DNA of 64,000 nucleotides from Streptomyces rhizoryzae. Lineage in GTDB: Bacteria; Actinomycetota; Actinomycetes; Streptomycetales; Streptomycetaceae. Below the pieces are notes generated by a model. It saw only the letters and a list, made by a program, of their open reading frames with translations, did not search any database and was not told where the DNA came from. Positions 27,344 through 35,522 of the stretch are shown in pieces. The number at the start of each line of letters is the position of its first letter. Position 1 is the first letter of the stretch. Where the stretch lies: contig NZ_JALMUV010000036.1 of the NCBI RefSeq assembly GCF_023155275.1, positions 1 through 64,000 of the forward strand, read 5' to 3'. The position numbers and the translations under genes are program-made.

Positions 27344-28640
27344 GCCGCTCACACCGGCCGACGTGCTGGCTCTGGACCGGGAGCACGTCTGGCACCCGTA
27401 CGGGCCGATGCCCGGCCGGACCGAGCCGCTGCTGGTCGAGTCGGCCGCCGGTGTCCGGCTGCGGCTGGGCCGGCCGGCCGAGGGCCGCACCGAGCTGGTC
27501 GACGGCATGGCGTCGTGGTGGTCGGCGGTGCACGGCTACAACCACCCGGTGCTCAACGACGCGGCCCGCGGCCAGTTGGAGCGGATGAGCCACGTGATGT
27601 TCGGCGGGCTCACCCACGAGCCCGCGGTGCGGCTCGCCAAGCGGCTGGTGGACATCACGCCGGAGCCGCTGCGCCACGTCTTCCTCGCCGACTCCGGTTC
27701 GGTGTCGGTCGAGGTGGCCGTCAAGATGTGCCTCCAGTACTGGCGTTCGCTGGGCAAGCCGCGCAAGCAGCGGCTGCTGACCTGGCGCGGCGGCTACCAC
27801 GGCGACACCTGGCAGCCGATGGCGGTGTGCGATCCGGACGGCGGGATGCACCACTTCTGGCAGGGCGTGCTGCCCCGGCAGGTCTTCGCGGACGCGCCGC
27901 CGGCCGGTTTCGACGCCCCGCCGGACGCCGGGTACGCGGCCCACCTGCGGGAGCTGATCGCCCGTCACGCCGACGAGCTGGCGGCGGTGATCGTGGAACC
28001 GGTGGTGCAGGGCGCGGGCGGGATGTCCTTCCACTCCCCCGGCTACCTGCGGGTGCTGCGGGAGGCGTGCGACGCGCACGGCGTCCTGCTGGTCTTCGAC
28101 GAGATCGCCACCGGCTTCGGCCGGACCGGTGCCCTCTTCGCGGCCGGGCACGCCGCGGTCGCCCCCGATGTGATGTGCCTGGGCAAGGCGCTGACCGGCG
28201 GGTACCTCACCCTCGCGGCGACGCTGTGCACCGCGGAGGTGGCCGGCGGGATCGCCCGCGGCGAGCTGCCGGTACTGGCGCACGGTCCCACGTTCATGGG
28301 CAATCCGCTCGCCGCCGCGGTCGCCGACGCCTCCGTGGAGCTGCTGCTGTCCCAGGACTGGACGCGGGAGGTCAAACGGATCGAGACCGGCCTGCGGGAC
28401 GGGCTGGCGGCGGCGCGGGACGTCCCCGGGGTGCGCGACGTCCGGGTGCTGGGCGCGATCGGCGTGGTGCAGCTCGACCACCCGGTGGACATGGCGGCGG
28501 CGACCCGGGCCGCGGTCCGGGAAGGCGTCTGGCTGCGGCCGTTCCGGGACCTGATCTACACCATGCCGCCGTACATCACCGGCGACGAGGACGTGGCGCG
28601 GATCGGCGCGGCGGTGTGCGCGGCCGCCCGCGCGGGCTGA
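27336..28640 (+). CDS. bioA: Adenosylmethionine-8-amino-7-oxononanoate aminotransferase
   Basis: This 434-aa PLP class-III aminotransferase converts the BioF product to 7,8-diaminopelargonate, using SAM as amino donor. Lys284 in CLGKALTGGY binds PLP. DGMASWWSAVHGYNHP (56-71) and GPTFMGNPLA are BioA signatures that separate it from other class-III enzymes. The start overlaps bioB, so the two are translationally coupled. Confidence 0.96.
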   Translation: MPEPLTPADVLALDREHVWHPYGPMPGRTEPLLVESAAGVRLRLGRPAEGRTELVDGMASWWSAVHGYNHPVLNDAARGQLERMSHVMFGGLTHEPAVRLAKRLVDITPEPLRHVFLADSGSVSVEVAVKMCLQYWRSLGKPRKQRLLTWRGGYHGDTWQPMAVCDPDGGMHHFWQGVLPRQVFADAPPAGFDAPPDAGYAAHLRELIARHADELAAVIVEPVVQGAGGMSFHSPGYLRVLREACDAHGVLLVFDEIATGFGRTGALFAAGHAAVAPDVMCLGKALTGGYLTLAATLCTAEVAGGIARGELPVLAHGPTFMGNPLAAAVADASVELLLSQDWTREVKRIETGLRDGLAAARDVPGVRDVRVLGAIGVVQLDHPVDMAAATRAAVREGVWLRPFRDLIYTMPPYITGDEDVARIGAAVCAAARAG

Positions 28641-28644
28641 CCCC

Positions 28645-28679
28645 GCCGTGGCGGGGGCGCCGGCCGTCCCCGCCACGGC
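28645..28679 (+). terminator. Hairpin between bioA and bioD
   Basis: GCCGTGGCGGGG (28645-28656) pairs perfectly with 28668-28679 across an 11-nt loop. A pyrimidine tract with CCCCTTTTCC follows. It may act as a partial terminator that lowers bioD expression. Confidence 0.6.
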
Positions 28680-28737
28680 TCCCTCCCCTCCCCTTTTCCT
28701 CTTCCCCACCACCCCCTGAGAGTTCGGAGGCACACCC

Positions 28738-29451
28738 ATGTCGGTGCTGTTCGTGACGGGTACGGGTACCGAGATCGGCAAGACCGTGACCACCGCCGCG
28801 ATCGCCGCGGCGGAGCTCCGCCGGGGCCGCTCGGTGGCGGTCCTCAAGGCCGCCCAGACCGGCGTCGGACCGGACGAGCCGGGGGACGCGGCGGAGACCG
28901 CGCGCCTGGCCGGCCCGGTCACGGTCAGCGAACTCGCCCGCTTCCCCGAGCCGTTGGCGCCCGCCACGGCCGCCCGCCGGTCCGGACTGCCGCCGGTGGG
29001 TCCGCAGGAGATCGCCGAGGCCGCGGCGAAGCTGGCCGCCTCGCACGACCTGGTACTGGTCGAGGGCGCGGGCGGCCTGCTGGTCCGGTTCGACGCGGCC
29101 GGCCACACCCTGGCCGACGCCGCGCGGATGGCCGGCGCCCCGGTCCTGGTGGTCGTCGAGGCCGGGCTCGGCACCCTCAACACCACCGCGCTGACCGCGC
29201 TGGCGCTGCGCACCCACGGGCTGCACTGCCCCGGCGTCGTGATCGGCAGCTGGCCGGCCGAGCCGGGGCTCGCCGCCCGCTGCAACCTCGCCGATCTGCC
29301 GGAGTCGGCGGGCGTCCCGCTGCTCGGCCTGATCCCGGAGGGCTCCGGGACGCTGCCGCCGGACGCCTTCCGCGCCGCGGCGCCCGGCTGGCTGGCCCCG
29401 CAGCTGGGCGGCACCGGCCCGGCACTCCCGGAGGACGCCGGCACCGCGTAA
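28738..29451 (+). CDS. bioD: Dethiobiotin synthetase
   Basis: This 237-aa ATPase closes the ureido ring of dethiobiotin. FVTGTGTEIGKT (5-16) is the P-loop, VLKAAQTG the substrate Lys region, and VEGAGGLLVRF the second conserved loop. A strong CGGAGG lies about 10 nt upstream of the ATG. Third gene of bioBAD. Confidence 0.95.
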   Translation: MSVLFVTGTGTEIGKTVTTAAIAAAELRRGRSVAVLKAAQTGVGPDEPGDAAETARLAGPVTVSELARFPEPLAPATAARRSGLPPVGPQEIAEAAAKLAASHDLVLVEGAGGLLVRFDAAGHTLADAARMAGAPVLVVVEAGLGTLNTTALTALALRTHGLHCPGVVIGSWPAEPGLAARCNLADLPESAGVPLLGLIPEGSGTLPPDAFRAAAPGWLAPQLGGTGPALPEDAGTA

Positions 29452-29492
29452 CTCCCGTGCGTACGGGGCCCGTTGTGCCGGACACTGGCGGA

Positions 29493-30260
29493 ATGGCCGA
29501 TCACCCGACCGCGGACGCGGACCTCGCCGCGTGGTATGACGTGCTGAACCCCTGGGGTCCCGACAACGACTTCTACCTGGCGCTGGTCCTGGCCGCGGAC
29601 GCCGTCCTCGACGTCGGCTGCGGCACCGGCACCCTGCTGCACCGGGCCCGGGAGGCGGGCCACACCGGCCGCATCGCCGGGCTCGACCCGTCCCCGGCGA
29701 TGCTCGGCCGGGCCCGGAGCCGCGCGGACCTGGGCATCGAGTGGTTCCTGGCCGGCGCTGCGTCGGCCAGGGCCCCGGACGTCACCGGCACCGGCCCGGA
29801 CTCCGGTTTCGACCTGGTGGTGATGACCGGGCACGCCTTCCAGTGCCTGACCGGTGCCGCCGAGCCGGACACCGCGCTGGCCGCGGTCCGGGCGGCGCTG
29901 CGGGCCGGCGGCCGCTTCGCGTTCGAGACCCGCAATCCGCTGGTGCGGCCGTGGGAGCGGTGGACGCCGGACCGGGCGGTGACGGTGACCCGCCCGGACG
30001 GCCGCCGGGCGCGGGTGACGCACCGGGTCGAACTGCCGGTCAGGGGTGAGCTGGTGCGGTTCACCGAGACGTTCGACGGGCCGGGGTGGGACGCACCGGT
30101 GGTCAGCCACGCCACGCTGCGGTTCCTGGACGCGGCGGCGCTCGCCGCGCGGCTCGCGGCGGCCGGGCTGGCGGTCGAGGCGCGCTACGGGGACTGGGAC
30201 CGGCGCCCGTTCACCCCGGACTCCCCGGAGATCATCACGGTCGCGCGGCGGCTCCCCTGA
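29493..30260 (+). CDS. Class I SAM-dependent methyltransferase
   Basis: A 255-aa protein. VLDVGCGTGTLL is motif I, GLDPSPAMLGRAR motif II, and FDLVVMTGHAFQCL the motif-III region. ALRAGGRFAFETRNP fits the later strand. Substrate unknown. It follows bioD by 41 nt but is not a known biotin gene (BioC-type pimeloyl function is possible but not indicated). A GTG at 29457 would add 12 residues. Confidence 0.82.
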   Translation: MADHPTADADLAAWYDVLNPWGPDNDFYLALVLAADAVLDVGCGTGTLLHRAREAGHTGRIAGLDPSPAMLGRARSRADLGIEWFLAGAASARAPDVTGTGPDSGFDLVVMTGHAFQCLTGAAEPDTALAAVRAALRAGGRFAFETRNPLVRPWERWTPDRAVTVTRPDGRRARVTHRVELPVRGELVRFTETFDGPGWDAPVVSHATLRFLDAAALAARLAAAGLAVEARYGDWDRRPFTPDSPEIITVARRLP

Positions 30261-30275
30261 GCCGGCGGCCCCGGG

Positions 30276-30647
30276 TCAGTGCGTCCAGGTGCGCAGTTCG
30301 TCGGCGATGGCGCGGACGTCCGCGGTGCCGTCCTTGACCCGGCGGGCCAGCTCGCGGACCTGTTCGGGGGAGGTGGTGACCTTCAGGCCGCTGGCGACGA
30401 GGAAGCCGTAGGCGACCGCGCTGGCGAACATGGCGTTGGAGCGCTCCAGGGCCGGGACGTGCAGCAGGAGTTGGAGCAGTGCGGCGGCGCGGTCCTGGGG
30501 TTCGGGGTAGACGGGGACGCCGAATATCTCGGCTTCGTGGCGGCCGACCGCGGCCATCAGGGCGCCCCAGTCGGTGACCTGCGGGTCCCCGGGGGTGTGC
30601 CGTTCGGCGATCAGGAGGAGCCAGGCCAGATCGATGCGCAGTGTCAC
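30276..30647 (-). CDS. Fic/Doc-like toxin with degenerate active-site motif
   Basis: A 123-aa protein resembling Doc-type toxins, which normally phosphorylate EF-Tu. The overall pattern (DLAWLLLIAER, GALMAAVGRHEAEIFGV, the helix after the motif) fits. The canonical HxFx(D/E)GNKR reads HVPALERSNAM at 63-73, so the acidic residue, the Lys and the Arg are replaced. It is therefore either inactive or a divergent clade. The GTG start at 30647 overlaps the RHH gene stop by GTGA, giving strict coupling. Confidence 0.7.
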   Translation of the reverse strand: MTLRIDLAWLLLIAERHTPGDPQVTDWGALMAAVGRHEAEIFGVPVYPEPQDRAAALLQLLLHVPALERSNAMFASAVAYGFLVASGLKVTTSPEQVRELARRVKDGTADVRAIADELRTWTH

Positions 30648-30928
30648 GTTGTGCCCGGATGTCCTTCCCCGTGGCGCGCGGGCCGTTCGCCGGCGGCGGG
30701 CTGCCGGTCCGGGCCCGGGTCGGGGCCGAACTCCTCGGCGAAGACCCGCTCGTACTGCTTCATGAAGTCCGCGGCGGCCTCGACGAAGGTCTGGCCGACC
30801 TCGCCGGCGTCCTTGAGGACGAGCTCCTCGATGTAGCGGTTCACGCTGACGCCCCGCTGGAGGGCGCGCTCCCGCGCCGCTTCGGCGGTGGCCTCGTCCA
30901 CCCGGACGTTCAACTGGGTTTTCGCCAC
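30644..30928 (-). CDS. Ribbon-helix-helix antitoxin
   Basis: A 94-aa protein. Residues 1-45 (KTQLNVRVDEATAEAARERA, GVSVNRYIEELVLKD) form an Arc/CopG-type ribbon-helix-helix DNA-binding domain. The C-terminal half contains a helix (FVEAAADFMKQYERVFAEEF) and a Pro/Gly-rich tail, a likely toxin-binding part. The GTG start at 30928 has GGAGG upstream. It forms a two-gene toxin-antitoxin operon with the overlapping Fic-like gene. Confidence 0.8.
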   Translation of the reverse strand: MAKTQLNVRVDEATAEAARERALQRGVSVNRYIEELVLKDAGEVGQTFVEAAADFMKQYERVFAEEFGPDPGPDRQPAAGERPARHGEGHPGTT

Positions 30929-30936
30929 GCCTCCAC

Positions 30937-30956
30937 GCTAGCGCGGATCCGCTAGC
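30937..30956. promoter_or_regulatory. Candidate operator of the toxin-antitoxin pair
   Basis: GCTAGCG and CGCTAGC arms enclose GCGGATCCGC, itself a palindrome. It lies 8 nt upstream of the antitoxin start and inside the last codons of the lysR gene. RHH antitoxins normally bind such repeats to autoregulate. Confidence 0.55.
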
Positions 30957-31921
30957 ACCGGCAAGGGGCGTCCTCCGGGCCCGGCGGGCGCGGGACCGGC
31001 CGGCTCCGGGCCGGGCTCCCCCGGCCCGTCCCGCAGCTCCCGCAGCACCGCCAGGAAGGCCCGTTCGGCGCGGGACGGCGGCCGGTCCCGGTGGCGGACG
31101 AGGCTGACCGGGCGGGGCGGCGGGGCCGGCGTGACGGGCAGCGCGGCCAGGGTGCCGGCGCGCAGCTCGGCGGCCACCGCGTGCTCCGGGAGCAGGGCCA
31201 GGCCCATCCCCGCCGCCACGCACCGCTTGACGGTCTCGGGCCCCCAGATGTCGGCGCGCGGGGCACCGGCCAGGCCCCAGTCGGCCAGGGTCCGCTCCTG
31301 GTGGGCGCGGGCCGGCGAACCCGGTTCGCGGAGCAGGAAGCGGGCGCCGGCGGCGGCCAGGTCGTCCGGGGTGGCGGTGTCCCGGCCGGCCAGCGGATGG
31401 CCGGGGCCGGCGATCAGCAGCCAGTGCTCGTCGAGCACCGGCTCCACGGCCAGCCGGTCGCCGGGCGGGCTGCCGGCCACCACCGCCAGCCCGAGGCCGC
31501 CGGTGCGCAGCCGCTCGGTGACGGCGTCGGCGTCGGCGACGAAGACCTCGCAGCCGACGTCCGGGTGGCGCCGCTGGTAGCGGGCCAGGAGGCCGGGCAG
31601 CAGATAGGTGCCCACCGTCGTGGAACCGCCCACCAGGAGGCGCCCGGTGACCGGTTCGGCGGCCTGCCGGACGGCGGCCACCGCGTCCTCCGCGAGCCGC
31701 AGGATCCGCGCGCCGTACGCGGCGAGCACCTCCCCCTCGGCGGTCGGCCGGGCGCGGGTGCCGGAGCGGTCGATGAGGGTGACCCGCAGCGCCTGCTCCA
31801 GCCGGCGCACCTGGTTGGAGACCGCGGGCTGGCTCAGGTAGAGCCGCTGGGCCGCGGCGGAGAAGCCCTGGTGCTCGACCACCTGCATGAAGATCCACAG
31901 TTGGTGGAGGTTGAGTTCCAC
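30938..31921 (-). CDS. LysR-family transcriptional regulator
   Basis: A 327-aa regulator. The N-terminal HTH is LWIFMQVVEHQGFSAAAQRL plus SQPAVSNQVRRLEQAL, and the effector domain follows from about residue 85 (RLLVGGSTTVGTYLLP). The last 40 residues are Pro/Gly-rich. The GTG start at 31921 has GAGGGAGGG upstream. It resembles CysB/CbbR-type regulators but the target is unknown; the divergent APC transporter gene at 32192 is the obvious candidate. The stop is 9 nt before the antitoxin gene. Confidence 0.9.
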   Translation of the reverse strand: MELNLHQLWIFMQVVEHQGFSAAAQRLYLSQPAVSNQVRRLEQALRVTLIDRSGTRARPTAEGEVLAAYGARILRLAEDAVAAVRQAAEPVTGRLLVGGSTTVGTYLLPGLLARYQRRHPDVGCEVFVADADAVTERLRTGGLGLAVVAGSPPGDRLAVEPVLDEHWLLIAGPGHPLAGRDTATPDDLAAAGARFLLREPGSPARAHQERTLADWGLAGAPRADIWGPETVKRCVAAGMGLALLPEHAVAAELRAGTLAALPVTPAPPPRPVSLVRHRDRPPSRAERAFLAVLRELRDGPGEPGPEPAGPAPAGPGGRPLPVLADPR

Positions 31922-32191
31922 GGCCCTCCCTCGGTCCTCGGCGCACGGTTGCGCGGGGCGCCGTGGGGGAAGCGCCAAGATCGACTACGCAGCCGACCCT
32001 AGCGGGGGAAGTCCGCCGGGGACAGGGCTGCCGGACGTGGCGGACCGCACTGCCCGGCCCCGGGTCATCGGGGCGAGAGGCACCGGCCCGCCCGCCGCGC
32101 CGCCGCCGGGCGGCCGGGCCGGTGCCGCACGATGAGGGGCGGCCGGGCCGCCGGTCCGCCCGGCCGCCCCGTCCCGTCAGGAGCCAGCGCC

Positions 32192-33673
32192 GTGTCCGTG
32201 CCCGCCCCCGTTCCGCATCTGCGGCGCACGCTGCGCCGGTTCGACATCATGGCGATGGGCGTCGCCGCGGTGGTCTCCCTGGACGTGATCGGGGAGATCG
32301 CGGCGGGCGGCGGGCAGGCCGTCACCTGGACCGCGGCGCTGGCGGTGGCGTTCCTGCTGCCCTACGCCCTGCTGTTCGCCGAGACCGGCGCCGCCTTCCC
32401 TCAGGAGGGCGGCCCGTACGTGTGGGTGGACGTGGCCTTCGGGCGGCTGCCGGCCGCGCTGACCACGATGTTCTACTGGGTCACCAACCCGGTCTGGCTG
32501 GGCGGTTCGCTGGTGTACCTCGCCGCGGCGGCGTGGAACGGCTTCGTCTTCCCGCTGGCCCCGGGCACCCCCGCCGACTACGTCTTCAAACTGGTCTTCA
32601 TCTGGGCCGCGATCCTGACCGCGGTGGTCTCGCTGCGCCGCGGCAAGTGGATCACCACGGCGGGCGCCGCGGCGAAGGTGCTGGCGCTGGCCTTCTTCAC
32701 CGCGACGGCGGTGGCGTACGGCGTACGGCACGGCTTCCGGGGGCTGGCGGAGGCGGACTTCACGCCCACCGGGGCCGGGTTCCTGGCGCTGGTGCCGGTG
32801 CTGCTCTTCGCCTTCGTCGGGTTCGAGGCGCCCAACGCGGCGGGCGACGAGATGCGCGACCCGCAGCACGACGTCCCGGTGGCGATCGGCATGTCCGGTG
32901 CCATCGCCACCGGCTGCTACCTGCTGCCGGTGGCGGCGATCCTGTCGGCCGCCCCGCCCGGCCGGGTCACCGGGGTCGGCGGGTTCATGGATGCCGCCGC
33001 GCTGGTCTTCGAGATCTACGGGAGCTGGCGGGGACCGCTGCTGACCTGCGCGGCGGTGGTGTTCGCGCTGGCGCTGCTGACGCAGGGCAGCGCCTGGATG
33101 ATCGTCGCGGACCGGATGCAGGCGATGGCCGCGGCCGACGGCGGGTTCTTCACCCGGGCGCTCGGCGCGTTCCACCCGCGGCTGGGCACCCCGGTCCGGA
33201 TGAACCTGCTCTCCGGTGTCACCGCCACCGCCTTCATGCTCGCCGCCATGCACCTGGCGCGCGGTGACGCCTCGGCCGTCTTCGGGGTGGTGCTGTCGGT
33301 GGCGATCACCACCCTGCTGCTCTCCTACCTGGCGGTGATCCCGGCGCTGCTGGCGCTCCGGCTGCGCCACCGGGAGGTGCCCCGGCCCTACGAGGTCCCC
33401 TTCGGCACCCCGGGGTTCACGGGGGCGGCGGTGCTGGTGTACGCCTGGATCCTGCTCGGCTCATGGGTGGTGCTGTTCCCCGGCACCCTGGAGGAGGCCG
33501 CCGGGATGCCGTACCGCTTCCGGGCGGTGTGGGGCGTTACCCGGCTCACCTTCGAGACGTTCACCCTGGGCACCGTCGGCCTGCTGCTGGCGGTCGGCGC
33601 CGCCGGGTACGTGACCCAGCGCATGCGCGCACAGCCCGGCGACGATCAGCACCAGGCCGGCCCAGCCCGATAG
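32192..33673 (+). CDS. APC-superfamily amino acid permease
   Basis: A 493-aa polytopic membrane transporter with about 12 hydrophobic segments. MAMGVAAVVSLDVIGEIAAGGGQAV is the first helix region, and VLLFAFVGFEAPNAAGDEMRDP matches the conserved APC helix-6/loop motif (FxGFE). It would import an amino acid or polyamine by proton symport. The GTG start at 32192 follows CAGGAG. Its 3' end overlaps the convergent EamA gene by 213 nt. Confidence 0.88.
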   Translation: MSVPAPVPHLRRTLRRFDIMAMGVAAVVSLDVIGEIAAGGGQAVTWTAALAVAFLLPYALLFAETGAAFPQEGGPYVWVDVAFGRLPAALTTMFYWVTNPVWLGGSLVYLAAAAWNGFVFPLAPGTPADYVFKLVFIWAAILTAVVSLRRGKWITTAGAAAKVLALAFFTATAVAYGVRHGFRGLAEADFTPTGAGFLALVPVLLFAFVGFEAPNAAGDEMRDPQHDVPVAIGMSGAIATGCYLLPVAAILSAAPPGRVTGVGGFMDAAALVFEIYGSWRGPLLTCAAVVFALALLTQGSAWMIVADRMQAMAAADGGFFTRALGAFHPRLGTPVRMNLLSGVTATAFMLAAMHLARGDASAVFGVVLSVAITTLLLSYLAVIPALLALRLRHREVPRPYEVPFGTPGFTGAAVLVYAWILLGSWVVLFPGTLEEAAGMPYRFRAVWGVTRLTFETFTLGTVGLLLAVGAAGYVTQRMRAQPGDDQHQAGPAR

Positions 33674-34528
33674 CGCGGGCGCGGCGACCCCGGCCAGCAG
33701 CGCCTCCCCGAGCAGGGTGAACGGCACCTCGGCCGCCTGGGTCGCCTCGACCGCCCCCAGCGCGGCGGGCTGGTGGCGCACCAGGTCGGTGGCGCGGAAG
33801 AAGAGGGTGGTGGCCACCACCCCGGACACCAGCGCGACCACCGCCGACCGCGCCAGCTGGCCACCGGACGGCGGGCCCTGGGTGGCCGCGGCGATACCGG
33901 CCAGCAGCAGCCACAGCGGCAGCGAGCCGAGGGTCATCGCGAGCGTCCGCTGCACGCCGTCCAGCCCGTCCAGGCCGAGCAGCCGGCGGTTGCCGAGCGG
34001 ATAGGCGACCGCGGCGACCAGCACCGGCAGCACCACCCGCAGCGCGGCGCCCGGGCCGGTGCCGCCGGCGTCCCGGAGCTGGGTGAGGAGCACGCCCAGC
34101 ACGATCAGCGCGGAGACCCCGAGGGTGCGCAGCGGGACCCGGTCGCCGCCGAGCGCGCCGAGGACGATGCCGGCGACGATGACCAGTTGCCAGGTGGCGG
34201 CCACCAGCCATCCGGCGCCGGCCGTCCCGGCCCAGGTCAGCGGCGCGTAGAAGAGGCCGAAGCCGATCGTGGACCACAGCAGCCAGCCGCCGGGCCGGGC
34301 GCGGAGGCTGCGCAGCACGGCGGGCAGCCCGCCGCGCACCGCCACCAGTGCCAGCAGCGGCCCGGCCATGAAGAGGTAGCGCAGGCTCGCGCTCCACAGC
34401 CAGGAGCCGCCGGCCACGCTCATCATGCGGTTGAGGACGAAGGTGGTGGCGAAGCAGGCGGCGGCGAGGACGCCGAGCGCCATGGGGACCGCGGTGCCCC
34501 GTCGTATCCCGCGCACGGCTTTCGGCAC
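33461..34528 (-). CDS. EamA/DMT-type multidrug resistance efflux transporter
   Basis: A 355-aa membrane protein with ten hydrophobic helices in two EamA-like repeats, starting MALGVLAAACFATTFVLNRM and ending at helix 10 (GWAGLVLIVAGLCAH). After the last helix a hydrophilic tail of about 50 residues (GGADRQQQADGAQG and on) runs antisense into the permease gene. The GTG start at 34528 is set by GGAGGGAG. It is divergent from a GntR gene with an operator between them, so drug- or metabolite-induced export under GntR control is likely. Confidence 0.85.
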   Translation of the reverse strand: MPKAVRGIRRGTAVPMALGVLAAACFATTFVLNRMMSVAGGSWLWSASLRYLFMAGPLLALVAVRGGLPAVLRSLRARPGGWLLWSTIGFGLFYAPLTWAGTAGAGWLVAATWQLVIVAGIVLGALGGDRVPLRTLGVSALIVLGVLLTQLRDAGGTGPGAALRVVLPVLVAAVAYPLGNRRLLGLDGLDGVQRTLAMTLGSLPLWLLLAGIAAATQGPPSGGQLARSAVVALVSGVVATTLFFRATDLVRHQPAALGAVEATQAAEVPFTLLGEALLAGVAAPALSGWAGLVLIVAGLCAHALGHVPGGADRQQQADGAQGERLEGEPGNAPHRPEAVRHPGGLLQGAGEQHHP

Positions 34529-34592
34529 GGCTCTCCCTCCGGACGGCCCGGCGCGCCGCCGACCCGGCAGGCCGGGGGCGCGCGGGCTCCAT

Positions 34593-34613
34593 ACTGACAT
34601 CTAAAATGTTAGT
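34593..34613. promoter_or_regulatory. GntR-type operator
   Basis: ACTGACAT-CTAAA-ATGTTAGT is an inverted repeat with one mismatch per arm, in AT-rich sequence between the transporter and gntR genes. Its arms are of the size expected for FadR-type GntR operators. Confidence 0.65.
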
Positions 34614-34663
34614 GCCCGCTCCCCGGGCCCCGGCCGCCGGGTCCGGCCGCTTAGGATCGGGGC

Positions 34664-35389
34664 GTGACCGCACTGGAACCGGTGCCGAGAAGGCTGCTCC
34701 GCGACAAGGCGTACGACGCGCTGCTGGAGGCGATCGTCTCCGGCGAGCTGCCGCCGGGGATGCGGCTGCACGACGGGGAGCTGGCCGAGCGGCTCGGCCT
34801 GTCCCGCGCTCCCGTGCGCCAGGCACTGGCCCGGCTCGCCACCGAGCGGCTGGTGGTCTCCAAACCGCAGAGCTACACCAGGGTCGCGCCGGTCGTGGCC
34901 CGGGAGATCCGGGACGCGCTGGCGGTCGTCCAGGCCATGCACGCACTCGCGGTGCGGACCGCCGTCCCGGCGCTGACCGGCGAGCACTTGGCCGCGATGC
35001 GGGCGGCGAACGCGGCGTTCGTCCGCGCGCTGGACGCCCAGGACCCGGCCGCCGCGGTCGCCGCCGACGACGCGCTGCACGCCGTCCCGCTGGCGGTGTG
35101 CGGCAACGAGGCGCTGGCCGAGACGGTGCGCCGCTACACCCCGCTGCTGCGCCGGCTGGAGCGCCGCCGCTTCTCCAGCACCGCGGCCCGGGCCTCCGCC
35201 GCCCGCCACGACGCCCTGATCGACGCCTGCGCGGCGGGCGACACCGCCACCGCGGTGGCGCTGACCGGGGAGATCTGGGGCGGACTGGCCGAGGAGGCCG
35301 CGGCGGAGGAGGCGGCCCTGGAGGCCGCGGACGACGCGGACGCCCGCCCCGGGCGGCGGACCCCGAACCCGCGGCCCGCACGCGGCTGA
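34664..35389 (+). CDS. GntR-family (FCD/FadR-type) transcriptional regulator
   Basis: A 241-aa regulator. Residues 12-75 are the winged HTH (LRDKAYDALLEAIVSGELPPG, LAERLGLSRAPVRQALARL). The rest is a helical FCD effector domain, with an acidic Ala/Glu tail. TAGGAT at 34652-34657 is 6 nt before the GTG start, so a leaderless transcript is likely. It probably controls itself and the divergent EamA transporter through the palindrome at 34593-34613. Confidence 0.9.
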   Translation: MTALEPVPRRLLRDKAYDALLEAIVSGELPPGMRLHDGELAERLGLSRAPVRQALARLATERLVVSKPQSYTRVAPVVAREIRDALAVVQAMHALAVRTAVPALTGEHLAAMRAANAAFVRALDAQDPAAAVAADDALHAVPLAVCGNEALAETVRRYTPLLRRLERRRFSSTAARASAARHDALIDACAAGDTATAVALTGEIWGGLAEEAAAEEAALEAADDADARPGRRTPNPRPARG

Positions 35390-35469
35390 CCCGCCCGGCG
35401 GGGCCCCTCCCCTCCCGGCGCCACCGGCCCGGAATTCCCCCGGACAACGGCCAACGGGGCGTGATTGCA

Positions 35470-35500
35470 TAACCGTTGACGGTTACACGCACCGTGCGTG
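35470..35500 (+). promoter_or_regulatory. Two adjacent perfect palindromes upstream of the LLM gene
   Basis: TAACCGT-TG-ACGGTTA (35470-35485) is followed directly by CACGCAC-C-GTGCGTG (35486-35500). Both are perfect. They lie 22-53 nt upstream of the oxidoreductase start and are likely operators or overlapping promoter elements. Confidence 0.6.
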
Positions 35501-35522
35501 ACCACGTATCCAGGGGGCCGCC

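Noticed and set aside
29493..30260. Methyltransferase as BioC of the biotin pathway
   Set aside because: It follows bioD, but its motifs are generic and pimelate routes in Streptomyces do not require BioC here. No specific feature supports it.
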